Assembly (NCBI GenBank): GCA_946811695.1
Contig: OX328125.1
Location: forward strand, 106,463,847 to 106,527,846
Source: Gonocerus acuteangulatus
Taxonomy: Eukaryota; Arthropoda; Insecta; Hemiptera; Coreidae
DNA length: 64,000 nt
Reading direction: 5' to 3'
The position numbers and the translations under genes were made by a program. Below, one piece after another: positions 23,166 through 34,789 of the stretch (its first letter is position 1; every line of letters begins with the position of its first letter). The notes below the pieces were generated by a model, which ran no database searches, was not told the DNA's origin, and saw only the letters and a program-made list of their open reading frames with translations.

Positions 23166-23470
23166 AAAAAAACAAAAAAACATTTTATACACAAATATAT
23201 TATTTTGCGCGACAACCGATTTTAGCAGATTTTCAACGTCTTCAGAGCTGTGACAAAAGTAAATACATAAACATATTTGGTTGCATAACAGCTTACGCCG
23301 GTCCATTAAAAAAACTCTAAAACTAAGCATAAAAATTACAATAATAAATAACCACAATATTTTTGTTTTGCCATCACATAAACAAACAAATTAAAATCAA
23401 TAGCCTTATTTTACTACATACAGTAAACTTCCTCTAATTCTATGGTCGGGTACTGGAGGGGTGTCAAGGC

Positions 23471-26400
23471 AAAAAAGTCCGACTCGCAGGAACTGCAGCA
23501 TCTTAGCGCGGTTCCGTTCATGTCCCTAGTGCCATTTGATAAGCTTAGAAAAGAAATAAACTTATTTTTTTTTATATATCTCGTGAAAATTGTCAAAATC
23601 CTCTCGAATATCTCGAATAAAAGTGATATTAAGGCGTCAGGGACACCGACAGTAACTAACTTTTACACAGATGCGGAAATTACACAATCCTGCTCTCATT
23701 CTAAAGCAAAGCTCTATAAATCAATACAAAATATGCCTAATAAAGCCTTTCTAGAGGGTACAGAAGCATGGGCATATATGAGGGGGGGGGGCTGATGGGG
23801 CTGCAGCCCCGTCCCGAAATTTTGAATTAATGATGAAAACTTCTCGTAAAACCCTTAAAAATAAATTAAATAAGATCACTTAGTTCATAAAACATATTTT
23901 ATTTTACGTGTAATAGCGTTTTAGTTGCCTAAAGCTATTCCAAGCTCTAAATATTTAGTATTCCATACCCTGGAAATGGTCTCAGACCCCCGCCCCCGAA
24001 ATTGTTTTTATATACGTCCATGTACAGAACCTTTTTTGTAGAGCATTTAGTAAGCTTTCGAATGGTAATCTTCCGCTTCACAAGATTGTCAACGGTTTTC
24101 GAGATACTAACGAAAGTATACAAAGTTACCAAAACTTTTTTTGTCTGTTAATAAAATATTTTATTCTAACTCTTCCTTTACCCTAAACGTAACAAAAATT
24201 TCAACATATTAGTGTTGAACACGCAGAAAATGTTTCAACTGTATCCCATAATTCTAAGTACCAAAATCAAAGACAAACAACCCTCCCTAGGAAGGACGCT
24301 AGGCAGTTGAAAAGCTAAATCTTGGAAATCCATATCTCTAACATTAAATTGATTTCTTATTTTTCTTAACCTGTTTTATTTTCAAATACATTATCCAACT
24401 CTAAGCAATTAAAAAATAACAAGGAATAAAAATATAAAATTTTAGGCACTTTCAACACTTGTTCACACTGAGTAAAACAATATAAACAGATCTAAGGTGT
24501 TACACGGTAGCTGGTGAAAGATGAATGAGGTCTCGTATTGCAATTCTCTGTATGCAGGGTCTACTTCCAGGTAGTCAGTCATATACTTTTACTGCCCTTT
24601 ACCGTTACTCAGAAAGCTCTTTGTGTTTACAAACAAAGGACTCGGTATAGACCACCCGTATTAACCCAAAAGTGATTATATCAAGCTTGATAAACTTCCT
24701 GAATTAAATTAAGGAATTTAAGAGTGCTTAAAATAGGTTCTTGATCTAGTCAAAAAATTCAAGGAGAATTACACCACGAATAGAAAATTTCGGCCAAACA
24801 GAAGGAAAATAACAATAACAAGGATAGTTAAACTTCGTTTTCAAAGATTGTTAGTTGTAACACAAAAACGGTCACTCATGATTCTAATAAATTAACTGTG
24901 AAGGGTGATTACACAAATATTCCTGTTGAGGCTTTAAAGCTTCAACTCAAAAAACATATTAACCCACAGGTAATATCTAGATATTCGTACGGCATCTTCG
25001 AATTCTAACAAACAAAATATTGCTTCTAATTATACGTATCCTGTTTACTGACAAATACATTTGACTACTATAAGAAATTACAAAAATGACGAGCAGTGAA
25101 AAAACTGCGGGAAACACACAAATAGATCCGTTTAAATAAACGAAACTAACTAACTAAGTTTTAAGCACTTATTTCTCCTAATGTGACGACCCCATCAAAC
25201 ATTTCTTCAAAACATTTTTCCACGATTTCCTAACCCTTTTTGAGATATTAATGAAAATATACGAAGAGGGCCTAATAGATATTCATACGGGATCTGAGAA
25301 TCCCAAGGTTCCGCCCGTATCCTGTGTTATTGGCAAATACATTTGACTACTATAAGCAATAGCAAACAATAGGGAATATGCCAAAGAACTCGGACTAGGA
25401 GCCTCGACAGTTTCAAGACATTTGAAGGAAATCGGCAAATCCAAAACTGACATTTCATAAGGTACAGCCTGATATATTTCTAACAATGAATTGTTTTTCT
25501 TATTTTAATTAATCTGTTTTATTGTCAAATACATTATCCAACTATAAGAAATGAAAAAATAGGAATAAAAACAGACCAAAAGAACCGTATGAAATAAACG
25601 AAATCAATTACTTCAAAGTTTAAGCACTTATTTCATCCGATTGACATCGCTTATTCAAAACTTTCCTCAAAACCTTTTTTGTAGACCATTTAGTAAGCTT
25701 TCGAATGGTAACCTTTCGCTTCCCAAGATTTTCAATCGTTTTCAAGATATTAATGGAAGTATACGAAGTTCCCAAAATTTTCATTATTTCTAGCAACAGA
25801 AAATTGGTCTCATTTTTCCTATCCTGTTTTACATACAAATACATTTTCCCAACATAAGAAATTACAAAAATAAAAAGCAATAAAAAACCAAGGGAAAGAG
25901 ACAAAAATTACAAAAAGAACGACAAAAACCCGTTCATAAGAAAAAAACAGACGTATTTGAAGATTTAAGCACTTATTTCTCCGATTGACATAACCTACTC
26001 AAAAATAGTTTTAGAATCTTTTTTGTAGAAAATTTAGTAAGCTTTCAAATAGTTTCTATCTACTTACCACGATTTCCCAACCGTGTTCGAGATATTAATG
26101 AAAGTATACAAAGTTCCCAAAACTTTTCATGTCTGTTAATAAAATATTTTATTCTAACCCTTCCTTAACTCCAAACGTAACATAACTTTCAACATATTAG
26201 TTTTAATGAAAGAAGAACATGCAGATAATGTTTCAACTGAATCCCGTGATTCTAAGTACCCAAACCAAAAACGGTATTCAAAAACTATTTTTCCAATTTT
26301 CTCGAAAACGGTTAAAGCTATCGCCTTGAAAATGGTTTCATTCGTTTTCCTAGCCCATGAAGCATATAAAAAGAGTCCTTACAAGCTTATGAACTCAAAA

Positions 26401-26565
26401 ACGTAAGCGTTACGATTTTTTTTGCGCGAATTTCGCCCCAAACGCCATCTTCCAGTGGGCGGATTTTGCTGGTTAACGAACTTGACCTTTCAAATTGGAC
26501 GCCAGATTTTTGTACCAAATTTCATCAAAATCGGACCATTCGTCTTCTAGCTAGAGAGCGAACAG

Positions 26566-26604
<39 letters not shown>

Positions 26605-26762
26605 TATACATATATATATATATACAAATTTGAACCACCGTTATTTTCGGTTTCTAGGGGTTCTGAAACGCGAAATTTTCTAGTCGGCACTTCCGGATTG
26701 TTTCATTGTATCAACCTTATAAGCGGGGTTCCTCCCTATGGGGGAGGGAGGAACCGCGCTAA
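23471..26762 (+). mobile_element. Family X element, full-length reference copy
   Basis: The most complete X copy. The 5' end is AAAAAAGTCCGACTCGCAGG with hairpin CGCAG-GAA-CTGC and subterminal repeat CTTAGCGCGGTTCC. The 3' end is a hairpin with an 11-bp stem (GGTTCCTCCCT / AGGGAGGAACC, loop of 7) then GCGCTAA at 26762. The inverted subterminal repeat TTAGCGCGGTTCC is shared by both ends. The (TA)n core is at 26573-26628. It carries a hAT-like MITE (23767-24022). No Rep/helicase is present, so it is non-autonomous. Structure is as described for Helentron-derived interspersed elements of the DINE-1 type; that class assignment is inference. Confidence 0.75.
23767..24022 (-). mobile_element. hAT-like MITE (family U) inside X
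   Basis: Termini CATGGGCATATAT and ATATACGTCCATG are inverted repeats, flanked by TACAGAAG and TACAGAAC, an 8-bp duplication with one change. A G-run and the palindromic GGGGCTGCAGCCCC lie near one end. The same element sits at the same X position at 47753-47992. Confidence 0.7.
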
Positions 26763-26849
26763 TATTAAAAGTGCGCCTCTTCAGTTCTTATGTATCAATT
26801 CCACGAAATCAACAACCCCGTGGTGTACGACGGGTTTGTAGAAAAATGA

Positions 26850-27110
26850 CCGAAACCCCATAAGCGTATATAGAAAATAATTTCGCGGGGGGGGGGGGGG
26901 GGGGGTAAGACCATTTCCGGAGTATGGAATACTATCCATTTAGATCTTGGAAGAGTTTTAGCCAACTAAAACGATATTGCACCCTAAATGGAATATTTTT
27001 TATGAACTAAATGATCTCATTTAGTTCATTTTTAAGGATTTTATGAAATTATTTCTGATCAACTCAAAATTTCGGGGGGGAGGCTGCAGCCCCCTCAGCC
27101 CGAGGCAGTA
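26850..27110 (+). mobile_element. Family U MITE, incomplete copy
   Basis: Matches the other U copies: a G-run of about 20 (26886-26906), GACCATTTCCGGAGTATGGA, GAACTAAATGATCTCATTTA-like text and GGCTGCAGCCCCCT. The outer termini are poorly kept. Confidence 0.65.
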
Positions 27111-27284
27111 TAATTCTAATGGTGTGAAATTTTATTTTAGTCATTTTACTTTAAATATGTAATAGTCTTATAGTCTACATTTCGTTTAATTTCCACCTCT
27201 CTCTACGTTTTCCACATGCATTCGATAATCCGGAATATTTGATAATTCGGTTAGGTTCAAGTTCCGAACGTGCCGGATTAAAGG

Positions 27285-27314
27285 AAATTTACTATATATA
27301 TATATAGTAAACTT

Positions 27315-27356
<42 letters not shown>

Positions 27357-27437
27357 AACTTCCCGGTAGTGCAATCTGAAGTTGCTGATGAAAAATATTC
27401 ACGTTTCACAGGCCGCGAAATAGTGTTCCAAAGTGGG

Positions 27438-27487
<50 letters not shown>

Positions 27488-27563
27488 CCCACTTTGGAAC
27501 ACTATTTCGCGGCCTTTGAAACGTGAATATTTTTCATCAGCAACTTCAGATTGCACTACCGGG
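27285..27563. repeat. Palindrome with (TA)n centre
   Basis: Arms at about 27361-27439 and 27485-27563 (about 79 bp each) are almost perfectly inverted-complementary, with one or two differences (TTTCACAGG versus CCTTTGAAA). The centre is (TA)n. Another TA tract with two copies of TAGTAAACTTCC lies at 27290-27360. Confidence 0.85.
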
Positions 27564-28061
27564 TTTCCAAGGGAGGGGAGAATAAGTGTTAATAAGATTT
27601 ATCTTCAATCCGATGTTTGTCTAGTGCATTGTTGTAAAATGCAATTTGCACGAGGAAATGTTGAAGACATTGCGGAAAAAGCCAACGGTTGACCTCGACT
27701 CGAGATGTAATCACTTCAAGATTAGAATAATCACACACGGATCCTGGACCCTGAGGTTGCGGTTCATTCCAATCTCATTTCTTCGTCGTCTGTGCGGTTT
27801 CAGGCGATCAACCCCTAAGTACATGTAAACTCTTAGGAAAGCAGTTAGAAGATACATCTTACATTCTATAAAATATTAATAAATTACAGCTTAAAACAAA
27901 TAGCAAACTTGGGGTATTTTTCATTTAGAGGTAAAGAGATTTTAAAAGTGTGTAATTCAAGTTTTTGTCTAAAAATTCCCCAAAATGAATTTTCAAAGGG
28001 AGAAACATTGTTTTGAGAGAGATATTTCTTGAATGGTTATTGTTTCTTTTAAATCGAGTAT
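27564..28061. other. Unassigned
   Basis: About 500 bp with no named repeat or exon. One small open frame (27646-27828) resembles nothing that I know. Confidence 0.35.
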
Positions 28062-29120
28062 GCCTAATGGTCTAAGATCCCGATACACCTCGACCTTCGT
28101 CGAGCTGATTAATGGATGAAAATGATTTTATATCAAATTAATTATGTCTAAAAAAATTCAGTCCAGAATATGATTAATTTACAAATTAATTTTTTTTTTT
28201 TTTTTCAAAATTGCATCGACTTGATTAATACGCAAACTCCATGCCAATCGAAAGTATGAAGCCTATAGAATATGCAAACGATGGGTTGTCTATTTTCATC
28301 CGGTCACAACCATGGGTTGTCGGCTGTAAACAGGCAACTCAAAATGAGTAACTTGCATCGATCTGATTAATGCTTTAAAGTTATGTTAAAATTAAGATCA
28401 TTTCATTAACACGGTGGTATAGGGTTGTCTGAGAAAAATCAGTCCTGAATTCCGGTTGTCGAGCTTTAAAGAGTGAAATATTGCTGCGGGGAATACGTGC
28501 GACAGCGAGGTAATAGTCATATATGTATAGGGTGTCCCGCATTGAGGTGTCATAACTTTAGGGGTTTATTCTGCACTTCATTTGTAGTTCATTGGCACAA
28601 AAATGAACGTTCTATCTGAAAATGTAGTAGAGCTACACAAGCGTTTGTGTATTTTAAAAACTACTGTTTTTTTTTGTTTTTATTTTTTAAGAAAAACTGT
28701 GTTTTCGGGATTTTTGACCAATGAATCATAAATAACGACGACATTTTTAGAATCTACATTAAATTTCCAATAAGGAACACGCATTATTGAAATATTACCA
28801 TGTAAATTAAGAGCTATATTAAAAGCCATATAGATGAGAATGTTTAATATTAGTGTTTTATAGAAATTATTCAATATTTTTTTTAATCAGCTATTATTAG
28901 ACTTAGAGGTTTGCATCCGCCTCAAAAGTTGCATTATTTAATAAGCTTCAAAATGGTACCTCGTAGTTTAAGAAAAAGTTCTATTTCAATAAATATTTTT
29001 CTGGTTTTTAAGTCAAACCCAATAAATGTTCTTTAGCATGAAGGAGCCGTTCTGAACAAAGTCTTTAAATTCACACAATGATGGTGATGTCCCATCCTTC
29101 CCACACTACCTGACTTTTAT

Positions 29121-29420
29121 TAAACAAGCCCATCTACCAAATATTAACTTACTCTGGATTCAACTGGATGATTGTCCAGCTCATAATGGAAGAGTGGTGA
29201 CGGAATAGGTGAAGAGTGAATTCCCTAACCGTTGAATCGGCCACTATGGACCAGTTCGTTTGCCTCCTGATCTGAATCCTCTAGATTTACATGTATTGGG
29301 AACATTGAAGAGCAGAGTGTACTCAGAGTCCATGACGACGAAGGAGGAACTCATCAACAGGATTCAGGAGCAGTGCCAGCTTAAGAGAACTCAAAGACAA
29401 GACGTAGAAATATTGAAAAT
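29121..29420 (+). pseudogene. Transposase fragment (DDE, mariner-related)
   Basis: Frame reads HLPNINLLWIQLDDCPAHNG, RVVTE, a stop, FPNR, a stop, IGHYGPVRLPPDLNPLDLHV and LGTLKSRVY. This matches the DDE pattern WxQxDxxPxHN...FPxRWIGRxGPVxWPPRSPDLxPLDFxLWG of mariner-related insect transposases. Two stops and the missing N-terminal half show that it is dead. The first part is duplicated in the right palindrome arm (30000-30130, minus strand). Confidence 0.65.
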
Positions 29421-29754
29421 ATAATGAAAAAATAGTTATTAGCCCACAGTCATAACCATTTCTCTCTCACCCGTAGATATCTATTAATTTTTTCAGGGAA
29501 AACTAGGTAACATACTAAAGAAACTTCTGAGGGGACCTTTCATTTCAATGTATTTTTTTTTCGCTTTTTATTTTTTGAGTTTTTCAAATTCAAATACATT
29601 ACAATTTATAACTAATGAACCTATTTGAAGAAATTTTATTAAATGAAGTAGGCCTATTTTATATTATTACAAATAAAATAAAATAAGAACCTCAAGGCAT
29701 TACAACATAATACGTGTATCCATTGTGTATACAATAATGATAATTCTGTCCAAA

Positions 29755-29885
29755 ATGTTTCAAAGGTCGAGGGTTCGATTCCCACTATGGGGTGGTGGCT
29801 TTTCTTTACAAAAAAGACAAGGCATCAGCCCTATCCTGCCTACAAAAAGGGTGGTAATCTATAGATAACCTGCCCCAAAATTCTT
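29755..29885 (+). mobile_element. SINE-like fragment (family 3)
   Basis: GGTCGAGGGTTCGATTCCCA resembles a tRNA box B, followed by GGGGTGGTGGCTTTTCTT, which recurs at 31200-31220 after a similar box B. No box A is left here. Confidence 0.45.
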
Positions 29886-31125
29886 AGTTAATGATAATGG
29901 ACGTTAAAAATTAAATAAATTCATCATTGATTCCGAAGTGCCCCCCTGCCCTTATCAGAGCAAAAGCTGTGTTTACGTACTTTGGGAACGGTTAGGAAAT
30001 TCACTCTTCACCTATTCCGTCACCACTCTTCCATTATGAGCTGAACAATCATCCAGTTGAATCCAGAGTAAGTTAATATTTGGTAGATGGGCTTGTTTAA
30101 TAAACGGCATGTAGTGTGGGAAGGATGAAGGAAAATATTTATTGAAATAGAAATTTTTCTTAAACTACGAGGTACCATTTTGAAGCTTATTAAATAATGC
30201 AACTTTTGAGGCGGATGCAAACCTCTAAGTCTAATAATAGCCGATTAAAAAAAATATTGAATAATTCAATAAAACACTAATATTAAACATTCTCATCTAT
30301 ATGGCTTTTAATATAGCTCTTAATTTACATGGTAATATTTCAATAATGCGTGTTTCTTATTGGAAATTTAATGTAGATTCTAAAAATGTCGTCGTTATTT
30401 AAGATACATTGGTCAAAAATCCCGAAAACACAGTTTTTCTTTTAAAAAAACAAAAAAAAAAACAATAGTTTTTAAAATACACAAACGCTTGTGTAGCTCT
30501 ACTACATTTTCAGATAGAACGTTCATTTTTGTGCCAATGAACTACAAATGAAGTGCAGAATAAACCCCTAAAGTTATGACACCTCAATGCGGGACACCCT
30601 GTACATATATGACAATTACCTCGCTGTCGCACGTATTCCCTCGCAGCAATATTTCACTCTTTAAAGCTCGACAACCGGAATTCAGGACTGATTTTTCTCA
30701 GACAACCCTATACCACCGTGTTAATGAAATGATCTTAATTTTAACATAACTTTAATCCATTAATCAGATCGATGCAAGTTACTCATTTTGAGTTACCTGT
30801 TTACACCCGACAACCCATGGTTGTGACTGGATAAAAATAGACAACCCATCGTTTGCATATTCTATAGGCTTCATACTTTCGATTGGCATGGAGTTTGTGT
30901 ATTAATCAAGTCGATGCAATTTTGAAAAAAAAAAAAAAAAAAAAATTAAATTGTAAATGAATCGTATTCTGGACTGAATTTTTTTCGACATAATTAATTT
31001 GATATAAAATTATTTTCATACATTAATCAGCTCGATGAAGGTCGAGGTGTATCGGGATCTTAGACCATGAAACATTTGCATAATAATCAACACAATTTTT
31101 TTTATACTTTCTAATAAAATTACTG

Positions 31126-31268
31126 GAGTCCCCGTGGAGTGTTTAGAGCGACTGTGGCAGTGTGTGACCCTGTGCCTACGATCGTGAGTTCGATTCCCTC
31201 TTGCGGTGGTGGCTTTTCTTCCCAAATAAACAAAAACTCTGGCAGGTATTGTGCTAACACGCACACGT
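31126..31268 (+). mobile_element. tRNA-like SINE head (family 3) joined to a Z-core remnant
   Basis: CCCCGTGGAGTGTTTAGAGC resembles a box A region and GAGTTCGATTCCC a box B. GGTGGTGGCTTTTCTTCCC follows, as at 29790. Then ACAAAAACTCTGGCAGGTAT and TGTGCTAACACGCACAC resemble the Z core (ACTCTGGCCGCTATCGTGTT). It is a mosaic of old repeats. Confidence 0.45.
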
Positions 31269-31705
31269 GCATATATACAGGGCCGCAACATCTCAGAGCC
31301 GGGACCAGATCACGGGCCCCCACTTCTCAGAACCGGGCCCCCACTTCTCAGAACCAGGCTGAAAATTCTACTGCTTAGCTATTGGACTTTGGACATTTTA
31401 AAATTATTTTCATCTTGAGTTTTGAGCGAAATGAGAATAAAAGCCGAATATCGGTGCAGCTAAAATCACTTTCGGTACTTGTAGTTTTATTTCGACTCCT
31501 AATGAAATATACTATTCTGGGACTGGACTTGTTTTGTAGTTTATGTTATATTAAAAAAAATATAGATCCCATTCCAATAAAAATAGGCTACGTCCATCTA
31601 TATTTCCAAACCCCATTCTTTTTACAAGCTCATAACCTATACAATTTTTTCCAATTAGCGTGGCCCGGCACGGGCCCCCACGGCGGCCGGGCCCGGGACA
31701 ACTGT
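31268..31705 (-). repeat. Family V repeat, copy 2
   Basis: Inverted copy of 22370-22790. CCCCCACTTCTCAGAACCGG is duplicated at one end, and the other end is GGGCCCGGGA-rich. Confidence 0.65.
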
Positions 31706-31904
31706 AACTGGCTGTCCCCCCCCATGTGGCGGCCATATATATATATTATGGGAAAATCCATTAGTCTGATTAATTTCGTGGTTTAGGTGTTTGTAAATTA
31801 TGGCAGTCCTTGACTCCTTTTCTGCCAAAATATTACTGTCCTTAAAATGACTTGAAACTGCTGCCCTAATATTTTTAAATATATCTGCCCAATTCTGCTA
31901 TATA

Positions 31905-31905
31905 T

Positions 31906-31996
<91 letters not shown>
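31905..31996. repeat. (CT)n followed by (TA)n microsatellite
   Basis: About 17 CT units and then about 27 TA units. Confidence 0.95.
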
Positions 31997-32001
<5 letters not shown>

Positions 32002-32091
32002 TATGGCAGCATTTATTGGATATATCGTTTGGTTCATTTTTAAAAAAATCAAGAAAAATATAAATCTATCTGAAGCAGGCCATTCACGTTC

Positions 32092-32613
32092 CGATTTGCA
32101 GCAAGACTTGTGATCCAGCTTCCGAAGTAGGTCCACAAGTCGAATCGTGAATGGATGGGCTTGTCGGATTTGCAGCAAGACTTGTGATCCAGCTTCCGAA
32201 GTAGGTCCACAAGTCGAATCGTGCAAAAATGGGCTTGTCGGATTTGCAGCAAGACTTGTGATCCAGCTTCCGAAGTAGGTCCACAAGTCGAATCGTGAAT
32301 GGATGGGCTTGTCGGATTTGCAGCAAGACTTGTGATCCAGCTTCCGAAGTAGGTCCACAAGTCGAATCGTGAATGGATGGGCTTGTCCGATTTGCAGCAA
32401 GACTTGTGATCCAGCTTCCGAAGTAGGTCCACAAGTCGAATCGTGAATGGATGGGCTTGTCGGATTTGCAGCAAGACTTGTGATCCAGCTTCCGAAGTAG
32501 GTCCACAAGTCGAATCGTGAATGGATGGGCTTGTCCGATTTGCAGCAAGACTTGTGATCCAGCTTCCGAAGTAGGTCCACAAGTCGAATCGTGAATGGAT
32601 GGGCTTGTCGGAA
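32092..32613. repeat. 74-bp minisatellite, about seven copies
   Basis: Units repeat every 74 bp exactly (GCAGCAAGACTTGTGATCCA at 32098, 32172, 32246 and 32320, and so on). Differences are few: GTCGGA versus GTCCGA, and one unit with GTGCAAAAATGG. As 74 is not a multiple of 3 and no minus-strand frame has a stop, three overlapping long open frames result (up to 260 codons). They are repeat artefacts unless expression is shown. Confidence 0.95.
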
Positions 32614-33667
32614 TTTTTAAAGTCTAGTTGGACGAGTCGGAACATTTAGAGGGACGACTGGCGACAGGGTTGGAGCGTGAGTGAGGGAGTCGGATCTAAG
32701 TCGTCCAACTTACATCAGTCAGTACTTGAACTTCGGACTGGACTTGATACATTTTTCGGGTCATGACCGACATAAAGTCGTGAAAACAGACCAAAATTGG
32801 ACTGCAAGTCGGAGCGTGAGTGGAGTCGACCATCCATCTAGTAGTCCTACTAAGTCGTACGCCAAATCGGAACGTAAATAGCCTGCTTTAACTGTATTTA
32901 CAGTTTAACTAATAAGACGTGTTAACTTAACTTGAAAAGAAAACAAATACCTAATAGATATTTTTTTTAAATATCAAATTGAAGGCGGTATTTTTTTCTA
33001 AATTAATTACTAAGAGAGAATTGGCTGGCGACAGAATAAAAAATTTAAGCAACGCAGATACCAGAAAAAAAACTTTCATTTATGACAGCCTAGTATATTC
33101 TGAGAATCTATATTCGAAACTCTAGCGGCCGTGACTTAAGGAACTCTAGGTTCCAACGGAAATGTTTGCAGCCTACAAACGGATTTTCCTTTGTTTACTC
33201 AAAGTTATAGTTCCTGTGAAAGAATATAAGGCAAAATAAACATATAAATATTTAGGAAAATTACCCCCAAAATTAAATACGTATGAATATGTCTTTATGA
33301 TATAAAAATATATTAAAATATGTTCCCACTTATCACAAACGACCAAATTGTAGGTATTTTCAGATTTTGATACATAAAAACTAAGAAATAAAGAAAATCA
33401 AAGAAAGAAATGTCTAACCTATAATAAATATAAACCCTAAAAACCTTATTTAAAAACCAAAAAAAAAAAAAAAACTCTAAATTGCATAAGCCGTTTCTAA
33501 GATGTACCGTGCACAAACGCACAGACAATTATTCAAACAGTCAATGTTTTGGGTGCTCTTGCGTTGATAGTAATTGCCCATAATGGGGATAATAGGTACC
33601 CAATAATAATTGCTTCATGTATCTTCCATGTACAGACAACGATCGGTTACATTTTAATTATATATAT
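32614..33667. other. Unassigned
   Basis: Near the satellite, scattered AAGTCG and GTCGGA words suggest decayed satellite (32620-32890). The rest is AT-rich with no exon or named element. Confidence 0.4.
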
Positions 33668-34789
33668 TGTGGTGTTTTGGTGGGGGGATGAAAAGAATAT
33701 TGAATTATATTTAAAAGTTAATATAGAAAAAGTTGATTTGATCTATTTTCATTATATCTCAGGGTTCATTTAAAATATTACCAAACTCACCACATACGGG
33801 CTTATGAATAAAACCATTTGAATAATTAATTTAATTTAATAAATTTCCTGAAATAAAAAGCATGAGAAATATATTATTAGAATCATTTCTTACCATCTGT
33901 CCTTTTATGTGTTGAGACCATATAATATACCAGGAGAAAGGTTCATTATAAATAAAATAGAGTTGGAAATAATTGACTTATATTGAATAAAGATATAATT
34001 TAAGAGTTCGCATGGCTGTGATATAAAAAGAATATAAAAAAAATGCGTGACTCACATATTTGTATCAATGTTGGGTTATCTTAGAAAAGATAGAACATAT
34101 TTAAAATATTATCTTATATGTTAAAATATAAATATTGGCCATTATGAAATTTTAGATAGCTTTTAGAATTTATTTAAAAATTGGCAGTGAGTGAGTTATA
34201 CTCAGCTTATTTTACGGATGATGTTCTGGAAGTGAAGAGGCAGGCTGCTTGTAGTTGTGTTGAGGAGATTGAGGGTCGTCTGCTAGATCTTGGAGTTGTA
34301 TTTGGCCATCATGTCCAGGTGAAGTGCTTGGTGTCGGCCGGCCCCGGTGGTGCAATGGATGCGCTCTCGCCCTTGGCTGGCGTTGGAGTGAGAGTGAGTG
34401 GTGGGGGAAGGCCCTTTTTATAGAGGCGTTACTCCCACCACACCAAGGGTGTCTGACTTCAGCGAGTTCCCTGGATTTTCATGTTCATACTTGGAAACAC
34501 CTCTATCGTTATCTTCCTGGGAACTTGTATACCTTATCGCTCCTAGCCGATACATTTGGACTCTTCTTTTACTTAACACTGCCTTTTTAAAAAAAATAAA
34601 TACTGCCAAACTAAGCACTGCCAAATGCTATCTCTTTTATTACTCTTTTATTTATTTTATTGATTGACAAATGATAATATTTGTGATGGACTTATGAAAT
34701 ATAAGTTAGCCTTTATTTTGAATAGGAATGCTACTCTTTGCTATGCCAGAAACTGACCTTTTCTAGAGCACCCCTTTTAGATCATTACA
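33668..34789 (-). repeat. 3' LTR (family L1)
   Basis: 1122 bp, TGTGGTG...CATTACA as written. It is nearly identical to the 38281 LTR from about position 33760 onward, but clearly different over the first 100 bp. Confidence 0.8.

Larger units (their letters stand above)
28529..30600. mobile_element. IS630/Tc1/mariner-related transposon relic
   Basis: Inverted termini AGGGTGTCCCGCATTGAGGT (28529) and its complement (to 30600) are perfect over more than 100 bp. Inside is a decayed transposase end. GGGTGTCCC-type termini are common in a mariner-related group of insect elements. The inverted repeat extends beyond these termini on both sides, so the true element boundaries are uncertain. Confidence 0.5.
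28062..31075. repeat. Large inverted duplication with arms of about 1.1 kb
   Basis: Left arm 28062-29240 is the reverse complement of right arm 29990-31075. Outer ends are TCTAAGATCCCGATACACCT on the left and its reverse complement at 31050-31068. The left arm has about 95 bp extra at 28996-29090. The arms include the termini of a transposon (AGGGTGTCCCGCATTGAGGT at 28529 and its complement ending 30600) and part of a transposase-like frame. The spacer is about 29241-29989. Confidence 0.8.

Noticed and set aside
23442..23795. 117-codon frame
   Set aside because: Inside the 5' part of an X element, and similar frames recur in other X copies with many changes; a repeat shadow.
27278..27692. 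Frames with long YIYIYI stretches
   Set aside because: Translated (TA)n microsatellite and palindrome arms.
28680..28874. 64-codon frame also seen at the mirrored place
   Set aside because: Lies in palindrome arms; no domain, and the mirrored copy has a stop.
31798..32645. Long overlapping open frames (260, 198 and 154 codons) on the minus strand
   Set aside because: They are the 74-bp minisatellite read in three frames; no start context or domain supports a gene.
34181..34667. Open frames duplicated at 38803-39289
   Set aside because: Both lie in the two LTRs of one element. The repeat of the frames comes from LTR identity, not from a gene pair.
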